DNA of 64,000 nucleotides. It comes from Estrella lausannensis. GTDB taxonomy: Bacteria > Chlamydiota > Chlamydiia > Chlamydiales > Criblamydiaceae. The stretch covers positions 1 to 64,000 of the forward strand of contig NZ_CWGJ01000006.1 in NCBI RefSeq assembly GCF_900000175.1, written 5' to 3'. How positions within the stretch are numbered: position 1 is the first letter of the stretch; the number at the start of each line of letters is the position of its first letter. Both the position numbers and the translations under genes were made by a program. Shown here one piece after another: positions 55,361-63,488 of the stretch. The notes below the pieces were generated by a model. It was not told the origin of the DNA. It saw nothing but the letters and a program-made list of their open reading frames with translations, and did no database searches.

Positions 55361-56615
55361 GTGCCCTGTGGAACTATTGAAAAAAATCTTTAATCTGATG
55401 TTGCTGGCGTCCCTATTTTTAGTCATCAATCTTGAAGCGGGGCAATGGCAGATACCTGATAGTATCACCACCATGCCGGGAGGCTCCAAGCTTCCTTACA
55501 GGGAAAAGGACGGAGTTAAGGAGTTTCACCTGATCGCCGAACCGGTGAAAAAGGAGATGGGTCCCGGCTTTTTTGTCGATGCCTGGGGATATAATGGCTC
55601 GACTCCAGGCCCTGTCATCGAAGCGACAGAGGGAGACACTGTTCGGATCTTCGTTACCAATAAGCTTCCGGAACCCACCACCATTCATTGGCATGGAATT
55701 AAAGTGCCGAGCGGGATGGATGGTGTCACCGGTCTTAGTCAAAAACCCATTATGCCGGGGGAAACCTACAAGTATGAGTTTACCCTGGATCAGTGGGGGA
55801 CCTATATGTATCATCCCCATTATGACGAGATGACGCAGATAGCTCTTGGCATGGCAGGCTTTTTTGTGATCCATCCAAAAAGTTTCAGAGGGTCGCAGCC
55901 CGATCGTGACTTTCTGATCATGCTGGGGGAGTGGGCAATCCCGCCGGGAAGCAGCAAACCTATTCCCTCCGAAATGGTCAATTTCAACTATTTCACCTTC
56001 AATAGCACTGTATGGCCGACAACCCCCTCTTTATCGATCAAAACGGGTGAGAAGGTCCGTATTCGTTTTGGCAACCTGTCCATGAACAGCCACCCCATTC
56101 ATGTCCACGGAACGGTATTTAGGGAGACGTCCAATGGTGTCGAGAGATTTAACTTTGATGCCCAGTTTGAAGATGTGACGGTTAACGTCCCGGTCGGTTC
56201 CGTTCGGGAGATCGAGTTTACAATGGATCAGGCCGGCGACTGGGCGATACACTGCCATAAGTCGCATCACATCATGAACGGCATGGGTCATCAAACCTAT
56301 AGCTTGATAGATTTGAAATTGGACTCAGCAGAAATGGATAAGGCGAGAAAACTGATTCCAGGTTTTATGCTGATGGGGTCCAAAGGCATGGGAGAGATGT
56401 TTTCTCATGAAATGCACTCGATGCCCCGGCCTAAAAATTTTATGCACTACGGCACACCGGGTCCCTTTGGAACCATTGAGATGAGCGGAATGTTCACCGT
56501 CATGAAAGTGCGGGATAATCCGGAGGATGACAAAGGAGGGTGGTATCAAAACCCGCCGGGCACTGTGGCATCTCCCGCATCCAAAGAGGAAATCGAAGGG
56601 CTGCTGGAAGAGTAG
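55353..56615 (+). CDS. Two-domain multicopper oxidase (copper resistance type)
   Basis: 420 residues, coupled to the efflux gene. After a signal peptide, the first cupredoxin domain holds IHWHGIK (112-115) and YMYHPHYDEM (154-156). The second holds NSHPIHVHGT and AIHCHKSHHIMNGMGH, giving the complete type 1 (Cys, two His, Met) and type 2/3 copper ligands. A middle domain found in the usual three-domain CopA is missing, so this is a two-domain enzyme. A methionine/histidine-rich tail (GKGMGEMFSHEMHSMPRPKN) may bind Cu(I). It probably oxidises Cu(I) in the periplasm for defence against phagosomal copper. Confidence 0.9.
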   Translation: MIRCPVELLKKIFNLMLLASLFLVINLEAGQWQIPDSITTMPGGSKLPYREKDGVKEFHLIAEPVKKEMGPGFFVDAWGYNGSTPGPVIEATEGDTVRIFVTNKLPEPTTIHWHGIKVPSGMDGVTGLSQKPIMPGETYKYEFTLDQWGTYMYHPHYDEMTQIALGMAGFFVIHPKSFRGSQPDRDFLIMLGEWAIPPGSSKPIPSEMVNFNYFTFNSTVWPTTPSLSIKTGEKVRIRFGNLSMNSHPIHVHGTVFRETSNGVERFNFDAQFEDVTVNVPVGSVREIEFTMDQAGDWAIHCHKSHHIMNGMGHQTYSLIDLKLDSAEMDKARKLIPGFMLMGSKGMGEMFSHEMHSMPRPKNFMHYGTPGPFGTIEMSGMFTVMKVRDNPEDDKGGWYQNPPGTVASPASKEEIEGLLEE

Positions 56616-56631
56616 GCCTCAGAGTCTGCAC

Positions 56632-56710
56632 TACACCGAAAGACTTTCAAAATTTTGCATTAGAGCTTTTTAAAGGCTCCCATGCCAAATTCTGAAACAC
56701 TTTCGGCATA
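56632..56710. repeat. Hairpin repeat family 1, copy G
   Basis: 79 bp with ends TACACCGAAAGACTTTCAAA and CTGAAACACTTTCGGCATA. The interior GAGCTTTTTAAAGGCTC can form a small hairpin. It lies between the oxidase stop and the BshB1-like gene. Confidence 0.8.
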
Positions 56711-56766
56711 TCCAAGGCAAAGCTTGTATAGTGGAGTTTGAACAAAGACTCCGGGGAGATTTAGGC

Positions 56767-57468
56767 ATGGCAAAGAAGACAAATTCTTTTGACGTTTTAG
56801 CGATCGGCGCGCATCCCGATGACGTCGATTTCTGTATGGGCGGCATTCTCGCTAAAATGGCGGCGGAAGGAAGCGCAGTAGCAATACTGGATTTAACCTC
56901 CGGGGAGAAGGGGACGCACGGAACCCCTGTTTTGAGAAGAAAGGAAGGAGAGAAGGCTGCCCAAGTGATTGGCGCCAAGCGTTTTTTCTTAGACTTCAAA
57001 GATGGCTCGATAGTGGACTCTCCGGAGGGCAGGAAGAAAATTGCCGGCGTCATTCGGGATCTGAAACCGAAGCTTGTATTTGCTCCCGTCTGGAAGGGGG
57101 TGATGAGCCATCCCGATCACTTTGCCTGCGGCCAGATGGCAAGAAATGCGGTCCGTTATGCCCGCCTTGAAAAGATGGTGCCGAATAAGCGAAAGCATCA
57201 GGTCGACGGTATCTTGCATTATCTTTTTCCCTACCAGGAAAATCCCGACTTCCTGATCGATGTCACTCCCTACAAAGATCTTTGGCAAGAGATGATGCTA
57301 TGCCACGCCAGCCAGATGAAGACTTTTGATTATGTGGGATGGAACATGCGGTCGGCGCGCAAGTTTGGAGATATGGCAGGAGTTGAATACGCTCAAGGGT
57401 TGATTAAGGGAAACCCCGTCATTGTCGACACCCCTCTGATCATATCAAGAGGGACGAGGGAGGTCTGA
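56767..57468 (+). CDS. bshB1: LmbE/PIG-L deacetylase, BshB1-like (bacillithiol synthesis)
   Basis: 233 residues from the ATG at 56767, preceded by GGGGAG; a GTG at 56731 is less likely. The zinc-binding motif AIGAHPDDVDFCMGG is complete, followed by LTSGEKGTHGTP, FAPVWKGVMSHPDHFACGQM and the C-terminal region LPYQENPDFLIDV-type text. BshB removes the acetyl group from GlcNAc-malate to give GlcN-malate. The BshA-like gene is close by (59178), which favours this role over other PIG-L deacetylases. The conserved length and the HPDH motif match BshB1. Confidence 0.75.
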   Translation: MAKKTNSFDVLAIGAHPDDVDFCMGGILAKMAAEGSAVAILDLTSGEKGTHGTPVLRRKEGEKAAQVIGAKRFFLDFKDGSIVDSPEGRKKIAGVIRDLKPKLVFAPVWKGVMSHPDHFACGQMARNAVRYARLEKMVPNKRKHQVDGILHYLFPYQENPDFLIDVTPYKDLWQEMMLCHASQMKTFDYVGWNMRSARKFGDMAGVEYAQGLIKGNPVIVDTPLIISRGTREV

Positions 57469-57530
57469 TTGATCTCGAGAGGGGTGCTAAAAAAAAATTG
57501 AGACGTTTTTTGTATAGGTAAGGGTGGGTA

Positions 57531-58595
57531 CTAGACCCAACCTTTTCTTTTGAAAAATCTCCACATAGCTAGCGATATGAATAGCATGATGAAGAGGAGC
57601 GAATAATATCCCCACTCCCAGTCCAGTTCAGGCATATGTTTAAAATTCATCCCATAAAGGCTGGTGATAAATGTCAGGGGGACGAAGATGGTAGCCATTA
57701 CTGTGAGGATCTTCATCACTTCATTCATTTTGAAGTTGATATTGGACATGTAAAGCTCAACCATTCCCGCAGCAATATCCCGAAAATTCTCGATAGTGTC
57801 GATCGCCTGGATGACGTGGTCGTAAACGTCTTGCAGGTAGATTTTGGTGGATTCACGGATCAGCGGAGTGTCCATCCTGATCAGTTTGCTGACAACTTCA
57901 CGCGTTGGCCAGATCGCTTTGCGCAAGTGGCTGATCTGTCTTTTAAGATGCTGAATTTCTTTCAGTTTATTTGTAGAGGGATGATCGACAAGAGAGCCTT
58001 CAATATACTCTATCCTGTTATCCATCTTCTCCAATGTGATGAAATAGTGGTCTACCAGACAGTCAGCGAGGGCATAAGCGAGGTAGTCGCTTCCCCGTGT
58101 CCTCATCCTGCTGTTTTTTACCTTTAGCCTTTCTAAGATGGGCTTGAAGATGCCGGAGTCGGACTCTAAAAAGGTGATGAGATAGTTGCTTCCTAAAACG
58201 ATGCTGACCTGTTGGTCGTCTATCTCGGTTAAACCCTCTTCCCATTTCAGCTGACGGAAAACAATGTAGAGCGCATCCTTGTAGTCGTCGACTTTCGAGC
58301 GCTGCCCGCTGTTGAGGATGTCCTCTAAAAGAAGCGGATGCAGGCCTAGCCTGCGGCCGATTTTTTCAACCATCTGGATGTCGTGGATGCCTGATATGTT
58401 GATCCAGGTAGGATTGGGTTTGATCATGGAGTCTAAACACTCATCGAGAGAGACATTGTCCCGGATTTTCAAAGTGTCGACGTCATAATCGATGAGAGTC
58501 AGGCGAATCTTTTCTTCCTTACCCTTCCCTGTATGCACAAGAGCGCCCGGGGGAAGTCCATACTTTTTTACTCTTTTGTTAATGATTGAGGTCAT
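57531..58595 (-). CDS. corA: Magnesium/cobalt transport protein CorA
   Basis: 354 residues. It has a large soluble N-terminal domain (TWINISGIHDIQMVEKIGRR, LGLHPLLLEDILNSGQRSKV), a long helix and two C-terminal membrane segments. The first ends in the signature YGMNFKHMPELDWEWGY, where GMN forms the selectivity filter. The last residues are basic (RFFKRKGWV). It takes up Mg2+ through a pentameric channel. It lies on the opposite strand between the BshB1-like and BshA-like genes. Confidence 0.95.
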   Translation of the reverse strand: MTSIINKRVKKYGLPPGALVHTGKGKEEKIRLTLIDYDVDTLKIRDNVSLDECLDSMIKPNPTWINISGIHDIQMVEKIGRRLGLHPLLLEDILNSGQRSKVDDYKDALYIVFRQLKWEEGLTEIDDQQVSIVLGSNYLITFLESDSGIFKPILERLKVKNSRMRTRGSDYLAYALADCLVDHYFITLEKMDNRIEYIEGSLVDHPSTNKLKEIQHLKRQISHLRKAIWPTREVVSKLIRMDTPLIRESTKIYLQDVYDHVIQAIDTIENFRDIAAGMVELYMSNINFKMNEVMKILTVMATIFVPLTFITSLYGMNFKHMPELDWEWGYYSLLFIMLFISLAMWRFFKRKGWV

Positions 58596-58900
58596 GCGAA
58601 TTCCGGTCGATCCTTTTTTAAATTTAGGGAGAGGTTATCTGTATGAACCTGTCTCGATACAATTTTCATCGCAAAGGGGCTTTAAACGGCCTGAGGAACG
58701 ACTGAAATATTTTATGGAGAGAGGTTCATGGGCATCGACTCCATTTCAAGTGGAGGATTATTACTCATTTTATCCAAGTAGGGGTGAATTTGCAAACGGA
58801 GAAACGGAGTTTTTCAGTGCGACATTTTCTTGGGGGAATTCCTTTTAATTAATGAGACCATGTTTTGGATATTTAATTGAGATGTTTATTTGTTTAGAAA

Positions 58901-59142
58901 TATACCGAAAGTGTCTCAAAAATTGGATTTGGCAAAGAAAAAGCTCCCGAAGATTGAAAGATGACAAGTCACCTAATATTAGAAATATGAGGTGATTTGT
59001 CATCTTTTAATCCCGAGGCTTTCTCAAAGCCTTCATGCCAATTTTTGATAGGCTTTCGGCATACTATTGGCTGATTTATAATCTTGCGAAAGCGAGAGCG
59101 TTCTCTTTGCCAAAAGCTAAATTTTGAGACACTTTCGGGATA
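58901..59142. repeat. Hairpin repeat family 1, long copy B with extra end
   Basis: The element at 58901-59063 has ends TATACCGAAAGTGTCTCAAA and TTGATAGGCTTTCGGCATA. Its core arms are GATTGAAAGATGACAAG and TTTGTCATCTTTTAATC, around CACCTAATATTAGAAATATG. A further right end follows at 59087-59142 (GCTAAATTTTGAGACACTTT then CGGGATA), so it is a composite of two insertions or a partial duplication. It ends 35 bases before the BshA-like start. Confidence 0.88.
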
Positions 59143-59177
59143 AATTGATCGGTAGTAGGATCATTGTGATTGAAAGT

Positions 59178-60299
59178 ATGCGTATTGGAATTGTTTGCTA
59201 CCCCTCAGTCGGGGGAAGCGGAGTGATGGCGACGGAGCTGGGGCATGAACTGGCCAAGAGGGGGCATGAGGTGCATTTTATCACCTATGCCATTCCCTTC
59301 CGCCTGCGTTTACAGGAAAAAAATATTTTTTTTCATGAGGTGGAGATTGACGAGTATGATCTCTTCCAATATCCCGATTACGCTTTGACCCTGGCGGTCA
59401 AAATCAGCGAAGTGGCCGAGGAGAACGATCTCGATATTTTGCACACGCACTATGCCATTCCTCACGCGACCAGCGCTTACCTTGCCAGGAAAATACTCCG
59501 TAAGAAAAGACCGAAGATCATTACGACGCTCCATGGCACCGACATCACTTTAGTCGGTAAGAACCCAAGCTATTCGAGGATTGTTAAGTTTAGTATTGAG
59601 GAGAGCGATGGGGTGACGGCTGTTTCTAAGGATTTGAAGGCGAAGACACAGCAACACTTCGGGATAGAAAAAGAGATTGAGGTCATCTATAACTTTTTCA
59701 TTCCGAAGCCAGAGGTGATGGGTGATAAATCCTTGCGCGGCTATTTCGCCAGCGAAGAGGAGAAACTGATCATTCATGCCTCCAACTTCAGGCCCGTCAA
59801 GAGAGCGCTTGACGTCCTTCGCATTTACTGCCGCATAAAAGAGAAGATCGGGGCCAAACTGCTTTTGGTAGGAAGCGGGGAGGCGCTTGGTGAGGTGCGC
59901 AAAGAGGTTGCTGACAAAGGGATCGAGAGATCGGTGCATTTTCTCGGCCACAGCCGCGAAATCGACCGTTTTGTAGCGGCATCGGATCTCTTTCTTCTGC
60001 CAAGCGAGCAGGAGAGCTTTGGCCTTGTCGCGCTGGAGTCCATGGCTTATGGCATCCCCGTGGTTGCCAGTAAGGTAGGGGGCGTTCCTGAGGTAGTCGA
60101 GGATGGGAAGACAGGTTTTTTGGCTCCTGTCGGGGCAATTGACGAGATGGCTGAGAAAGCACTTAAAATTTTGAGTGACCCTATCCTCTATGAGACCATG
60201 AGCAGAAATGGTCAGCAGAGGGCGGGAGAGCTCTTTTCCCCTCAGCGCATCGTAGGGGAATACGAGGCCTATTATCGAAAGATTTTGGACACTCCTTAA
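59178..60299 (+). CDS. bshA: BshA-like glycosyltransferase (GlcNAc-malate synthase)
   Basis: 373 residues from the ATG at 59178, giving [20 protein letters not shown], the family start; the frame from 59124 adds an unlikely extension. It has the GT-B fold of family GT4: [52 protein letters not shown] (the EX7E motif) and [19 protein letters not shown]. BshA transfers GlcNAc from UDP-GlcNAc to L-malate, the first step of bacillithiol synthesis. The BshB1-like gene is 1.7 kb upstream. The third enzyme (BshC) is not in the window. Confidence 0.85.
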   Translation: MRIGIVCYPSVGGSGVMATELGHELAKRGHEVHFITYAIPFRLRLQEKNIFFHEVEIDEYDLFQYPDYALTLAVKISEVAEENDLDILHTHYAIPHATSAYLARKILRKKRPKIITTLHGTDITLVGKNPSYSRIVKFSIEESDGVTAVSKDLKAKTQQHFGIEKEIEVIYNFFIPKPEVMGDKSLRGYFASEEEKLIIHASNFRPVKRALDVLRIYCRIKEKIGAKLLLVGSGEALGEVRKEVADKGIERSVHFLGHSREIDRFVAASDLFLLPSEQESFGLVALESMAYGIPVVASKVGGVPEVVEDGKTGFLAPVGAIDEMAEKALKILSDPILYETMSRNGQQRAGELFSPQRIVGEYEAYYRKILDTP

Positions 60300-60308
60300 A
60301 TTGTGAAA

Positions 60309-60339
60309 GGGGCCCCTCGAATTATCTATAAGGGGCCCC
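60309..60339. terminator. Hairpin between convergent bshA and 60347 genes
   Basis: GGGGCCCCT (60309-60317) pairs with AGGGGCCCC (60331-60339) around a 13-base loop. It lies between the two convergent stops, so it can serve both. The 3' T-tract is weak on both strands. Confidence 0.65.
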
Positions 60340-60346
60340 GGCTCGC

Positions 60347-61714
60347 CTATTGATAGCTTTTTATTTCTTGCATGGACTTTTCCACGACGCGCTCAACCCT
60401 TTCGAAGGGGATGGTTGGCGGTCTTGATGTCTTCTCCCGCGCTTTTTTCTCCACGGGATCTTCTATCACCGAACCGTACACCATCTCCTCCTCGGCATTG
60501 GCAAGCAGATGCCTCGAGAAGCGTTTGAACTGTTCGAGCTTCGCTTCATTGATTCCGTCGTAGTGCATCTTGAGCTTTTTGAATTTAATGCCCCTTTCGA
60601 TGCGCTCGATGCCATATTTGAGATATATCTGGCTCTTGTTCCACTCCAGAGTCGAGAGCGCCCCGGAGGCGGCCACAAACAGTTGAGAGACCTGGCTTAA
60701 TCCTATGGGAGAGTGTGGTTTGTGAATACTTCCGATCACATCTTTGCAGTCTTGCAAGGCATTGTCGGCATAGCTATCTTCTTCCTTGAAGCTCATTCCA
60801 TAAGCCTTTTTTTCATCAAGACTCTCTATCGTTTGTTTGACATCCTTCCATTTCAGGTGAATCTCTTTGAGGGCGATCTCCTTCTCGATCTTAATATCGA
60901 CCTCTTCCAACTTGTCTCTTGCATCGCTGACGAGCCGGTACTTGTCGACGAGATCGCTCTTTCCATGAATTTCCCTGAGAGCGCCGTTAACGATTTCTTC
61001 AATCTGCGCGCTTTCATTTTCAAATTCGAGGTCATGCCTATCCCACGCATAGTTGATCCTGATTTCGATTTTGCGCTTGATGTCCGCGAGAGAAAGGACG
61101 GAGATGCTTACTTCAATCGCAATCAGGAGCTCTTCGATGGACTGAATTGCTTTGTTGATGCACTCCATTTTTTTGGATTCGTCAAGATCTTTGATTTCCT
61201 TCTTCACATCGAGCAGGATTTGCCGCAGCTGCCTTTCATGCTCTTCAAAAGACAACTCGTCTTCAAAGTCGAGCTCGAAATTATTTTCCTGAGAAGCATA
61301 CGAAATACGGGTTCCGGCTTTGCTGGCTATATTGAGCAGGGCCGAATAGCGGAATAGCCACTCTGTGTGATAGAGCGTTTGCAGGGCGCTGCAAGCCGTT
61401 CTGATCACAAGCTCCTCCTCCTCCTCCCCGAATGCGCACAAAAGATCGGTCTCGGCTTTCACTGTGATTTGCTGTATTTTGTGAAATACTTCTTTGGGCT
61501 CTTCCTGGATGACGCTTGCGATGGAAGCGATGCGTCTCTCCAGGTTTTTTTTCGCCGTAGAGATCGCTCTTGGCAAGTTTGCTTGTGGGCAGCATGTCGA
61601 TTCACCGGCCTCTCTTATCTGATCCGTCGAAATCATACTCCCTCCTTTTGCTTTGTGGTCTAAGTTTTCATTAGCGGCAGAAGTCAAAAGCTGGATGTTT
61701 ATTGAAAATGCCAT
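60347..61714 (-). CDS. Coiled-coil protein of unknown function
   Basis: 455 residues from the ATG at 61714; the frame from 61738 adds eight residues. It has no signal peptide. Nearly the whole chain is charged and helical (IEIRINYAWDRHDLEFENES, EEIVNGALREIHGKSDLVDK, DIKRKIEIRINYAWDRHD), with glutamate/lysine heptads that suggest coiled coils. The N-terminal 50 residues have two adjacent cysteines (ESTCCPQANL). Such proteins in chlamydiae are often type III or inclusion-associated, but nothing in the sequence proves that. It is convergent with bshA. Confidence 0.6.
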   Translation of the reverse strand: MAFSINIQLLTSAANENLDHKAKGGSMISTDQIREAGESTCCPQANLPRAISTAKKNLERRIASIASVIQEEPKEVFHKIQQITVKAETDLLCAFGEEEEELVIRTACSALQTLYHTEWLFRYSALLNIASKAGTRISYASQENNFELDFEDELSFEEHERQLRQILLDVKKEIKDLDESKKMECINKAIQSIEELLIAIEVSISVLSLADIKRKIEIRINYAWDRHDLEFENESAQIEEIVNGALREIHGKSDLVDKYRLVSDARDKLEEVDIKIEKEIALKEIHLKWKDVKQTIESLDEKKAYGMSFKEEDSYADNALQDCKDVIGSIHKPHSPIGLSQVSQLFVAASGALSTLEWNKSQIYLKYGIERIERGIKFKKLKMHYDGINEAKLEQFKRFSRHLLANAEEEMVYGSVIEDPVEKKAREKTSRPPTIPFERVERVVEKSMQEIKSYQ

Positions 61715-61894
61715 AGGTTGAAAACTCCTAAGTATCAAAGATTGAATAGGTGCGAAAAGTGTTGTTCCTTCTTCACTCTGCTTGCCGCTTTACTTAAAGA
61801 GGCTCTGCGTTGGACGATCTTTTTTAAATAAGATCTTAAGCACGCCTCTTGTAAGGATAGGAAAGAAGAGCTCTTTCCTCGTTTTCTGGTGCTT

Positions 61895-61921
61895 TACCGA
61901 AATTTCGAGACACTTTCGGTA
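61895..61921. repeat. Hairpin repeat family 1, minimal copy H
   Basis: 27 bp: TACCGAAATTTCGAGACACTTTCGGTA in outline, i.e. TACCGAAA facing TTTCGGTA. It is the shortest family member. Confidence 0.6.
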
Positions 61922-62391
61922 AGTGCTTTTTAAGTTAGAGAGCGCTCATTTCCGCTTCCTAACAGCCAAGCTTGCTTACTACCAGAATTTTTTTGAGACA
62001 GCCTCACCCCTCCTCTTCGAGTTGGGGTTGAAAACTCTCCGGCTTTAGAGACTGTCATCCTGCCAGTTCGGGCTGGCATAATTTCTATGTACAAGAGTAT
62101 TCTTTAGTATGCAATTCTCTTTTTTTTACTATGATTGAAAATTAGAAAATTGACTATCCGGTAATGATTGGTTAGTTTGTTTAAAATTGCGTGGATTGTT
62201 TTGTTTGAAAATCTTTTACAAAAATCAATTTTTTTTGTTAAAGTCGAGTGGAACCAATGGTTTTGGAATAAATTTACAAAAAACCTTGTTCATGGACGAA
62301 CCGTAAATCCTGAGGAGCGTTTTCATTTTTCAACGCATTGATCAGATGCATCTCCGGGAGGTGTTCCTTAAAATGCGGAAAGGATCTGAAA

Positions 62392-62474
62392 TATACCGAA
62401 AGCCTGTCAAAATTTGGCACAAGGGCTTTGAGAGCTTTCTCTTTGCCAAGCCCAAGTTTTAAGAGTCTTTCAGT
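62392..62474. repeat. Hairpin repeat family 1, copy I
   Basis: The left end TATACCGAAAGCCTGTCAAA and a decayed right end AAGTTTTAAGAGTCTTTCAG enclose GGGCTTTGAGAGCTTTCTCT. Confidence 0.7.
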
Positions 62475-62483
62475 TTTTTGCTT

Positions 62484-62564
62484 GCCGAATTGTCCTATCA
62501 GCCCCGAAAAAATTTTTGGAATCATATCCTGAAAATTTTTCCGGGCCTAATCGGCCAATTCAGC
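62484..62564. repeat. Imperfect long palindrome upstream of pssA
   Basis: The left arm GCCGAATTGTCCTATCAGCC (continuing CCGAAAAAATTTTT) is inverted in the right arm, AAAATTTTTCCGGGCCTAAT (continuing CGGCCAATTCAGC), about 34 bases each with some mismatches. It lies 80 bases before the pssA start and may be a separate element or a terminator. Confidence 0.65.
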
Positions 62565-62645
62565 AGCAAAGCATACTGATGTGAGTTTTAGTACAAGTTC
62601 TTAAGCCTATGAAAATTATCAATTTTCCAATTTACGGATTGCCTC

Positions 62646-63488
62646 ATGAGAAATATTTCCCTGCTTCCTAATATCATCACTGCCTTTGGACTTGCCTGCG
62701 GACTTTTTGTCATTTTTAAGATGAGTATGACGCCGATAGGTGGCGTGTCTGTCGACGTGTTGGTCGGTATTGCGGGGATATTGATCCTGTCCGCTTTCGC
62801 GGATCTACTCGATGGAGCTATTGCCCGTGTCATGAAGGCAGAGAGTGAATTTGGCGGGCTTTTTGACTCGCTTGCCGATGCGATCTCTTTTGGTGTGGCT
62901 CCTGCTGTCGTTGTACTTAAAACTCTTTCAGTGGAACCGGGAACATCTTACTCATTTTTGATCACCTTTGCAGCGATGGTCTTTACCGTGTGTGGAGTGT
63001 TGAGACTGATCCGGTTTAACATCAACAAAAACACGATTCAGCACGACGATGAGCTTTTGGCAGCTGCCAAGAAAAACTTCACCGGACTTCCCATACCGGC
63101 AGCCTGCGGCGCTTGCATCTCGGCAAATCTATATCTTGCTAAGTGGAGCTCCCTTGAACCGGAAATTTTTACCAAGGAAGCAACCATCTGGGTGATGGTC
63201 TTTGTACTTACGTTTTTAGGCTATATGATGATCAGCCGCTTTCGCTTCCCCAGCTTAAAGTCGCTGCACATCAAGGTGGCTTCTTTCAAGATTGTATTTC
63301 TATCCATCCTGCTGACACTTTTGCTCTTTTTCGGCATACTGCATGACTTTCCGCTGACATTTTTCGCCGTGTCGTGGCTCTATCTGGTCGTGTCGCTGAT
63401 TCTTTATCTGGCACGCCTGATCGCCGGAAAACGCGCTAAAACGCTCGAAGACTTCGAACCGGCTCCGGAAGAGGAGGACGTGGTATAA
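62646..63488 (+). CDS. pssA: CDP-diacylglycerol-serine O-phosphatidyltransferase
   Basis: 280 residues with seven to eight membrane segments. The CDP-alcohol phosphotransferase signature is complete: DLLDGAIARVMKAESEFGGL followed by FDSLADAISFG, which gives DGxxAR...G...D...D. It makes phosphatidylserine from CDP-diacylglycerol and serine, the precursor of phosphatidylethanolamine. The C-terminal tail is acidic (EDFEPAPEEEDVV). The start is MRNISLLPNIITAFGLACG, typical of bacterial type II PssA. It is convergent with the regulator, stop to stop with no gap. Confidence 0.93.
   Translation: MRNISLLPNIITAFGLACGLFVIFKMSMTPIGGVSVDVLVGIAGILILSAFADLLDGAIARVMKAESEFGGLFDSLADAISFGVAPAVVVLKTLSVEPGTSYSFLITFAAMVFTVCGVLRLIRFNINKNTIQHDDELLAAAKKNFTGLPIPAACGACISANLYLAKWSSLEPEIFTKEATIWVMVFVLTFLGYMMISRFRFPSLKSLHIKVASFKIVFLSILLTLLLFFGILHDFPLTFFAVSWLYLVVSLILYLARLIAGKRAKTLEDFEPAPEEEDVV

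Larger units (their letters stand above)
61715..62645. other. Long intergenic region with repeats
   Basis: No gene is supported in these 931 bases. It holds family 1 copies at 61895-61921 and 62392-62474, a small hairpin TGCCAGTTCGGGCTGGCA near 62071, and a long imperfect palindrome at 62484-62564. A minus-strand frame at 62274-62525 runs across the repeat and palindrome and is not accepted. Confidence 0.55.

Noticed and set aside
58596-58848. Open frame continuing across the corA start on the plus strand
   Set aside because: Most of it is the reverse complement of corA codons. The remainder has no start signal or protein-like features.
62274-62525. Minus-strand open frame of 83 residues
   Set aside because: It runs through a family 1 hairpin element and into the long palindrome, so its openness follows from the repeat sequence. 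No start signal or family was seen.
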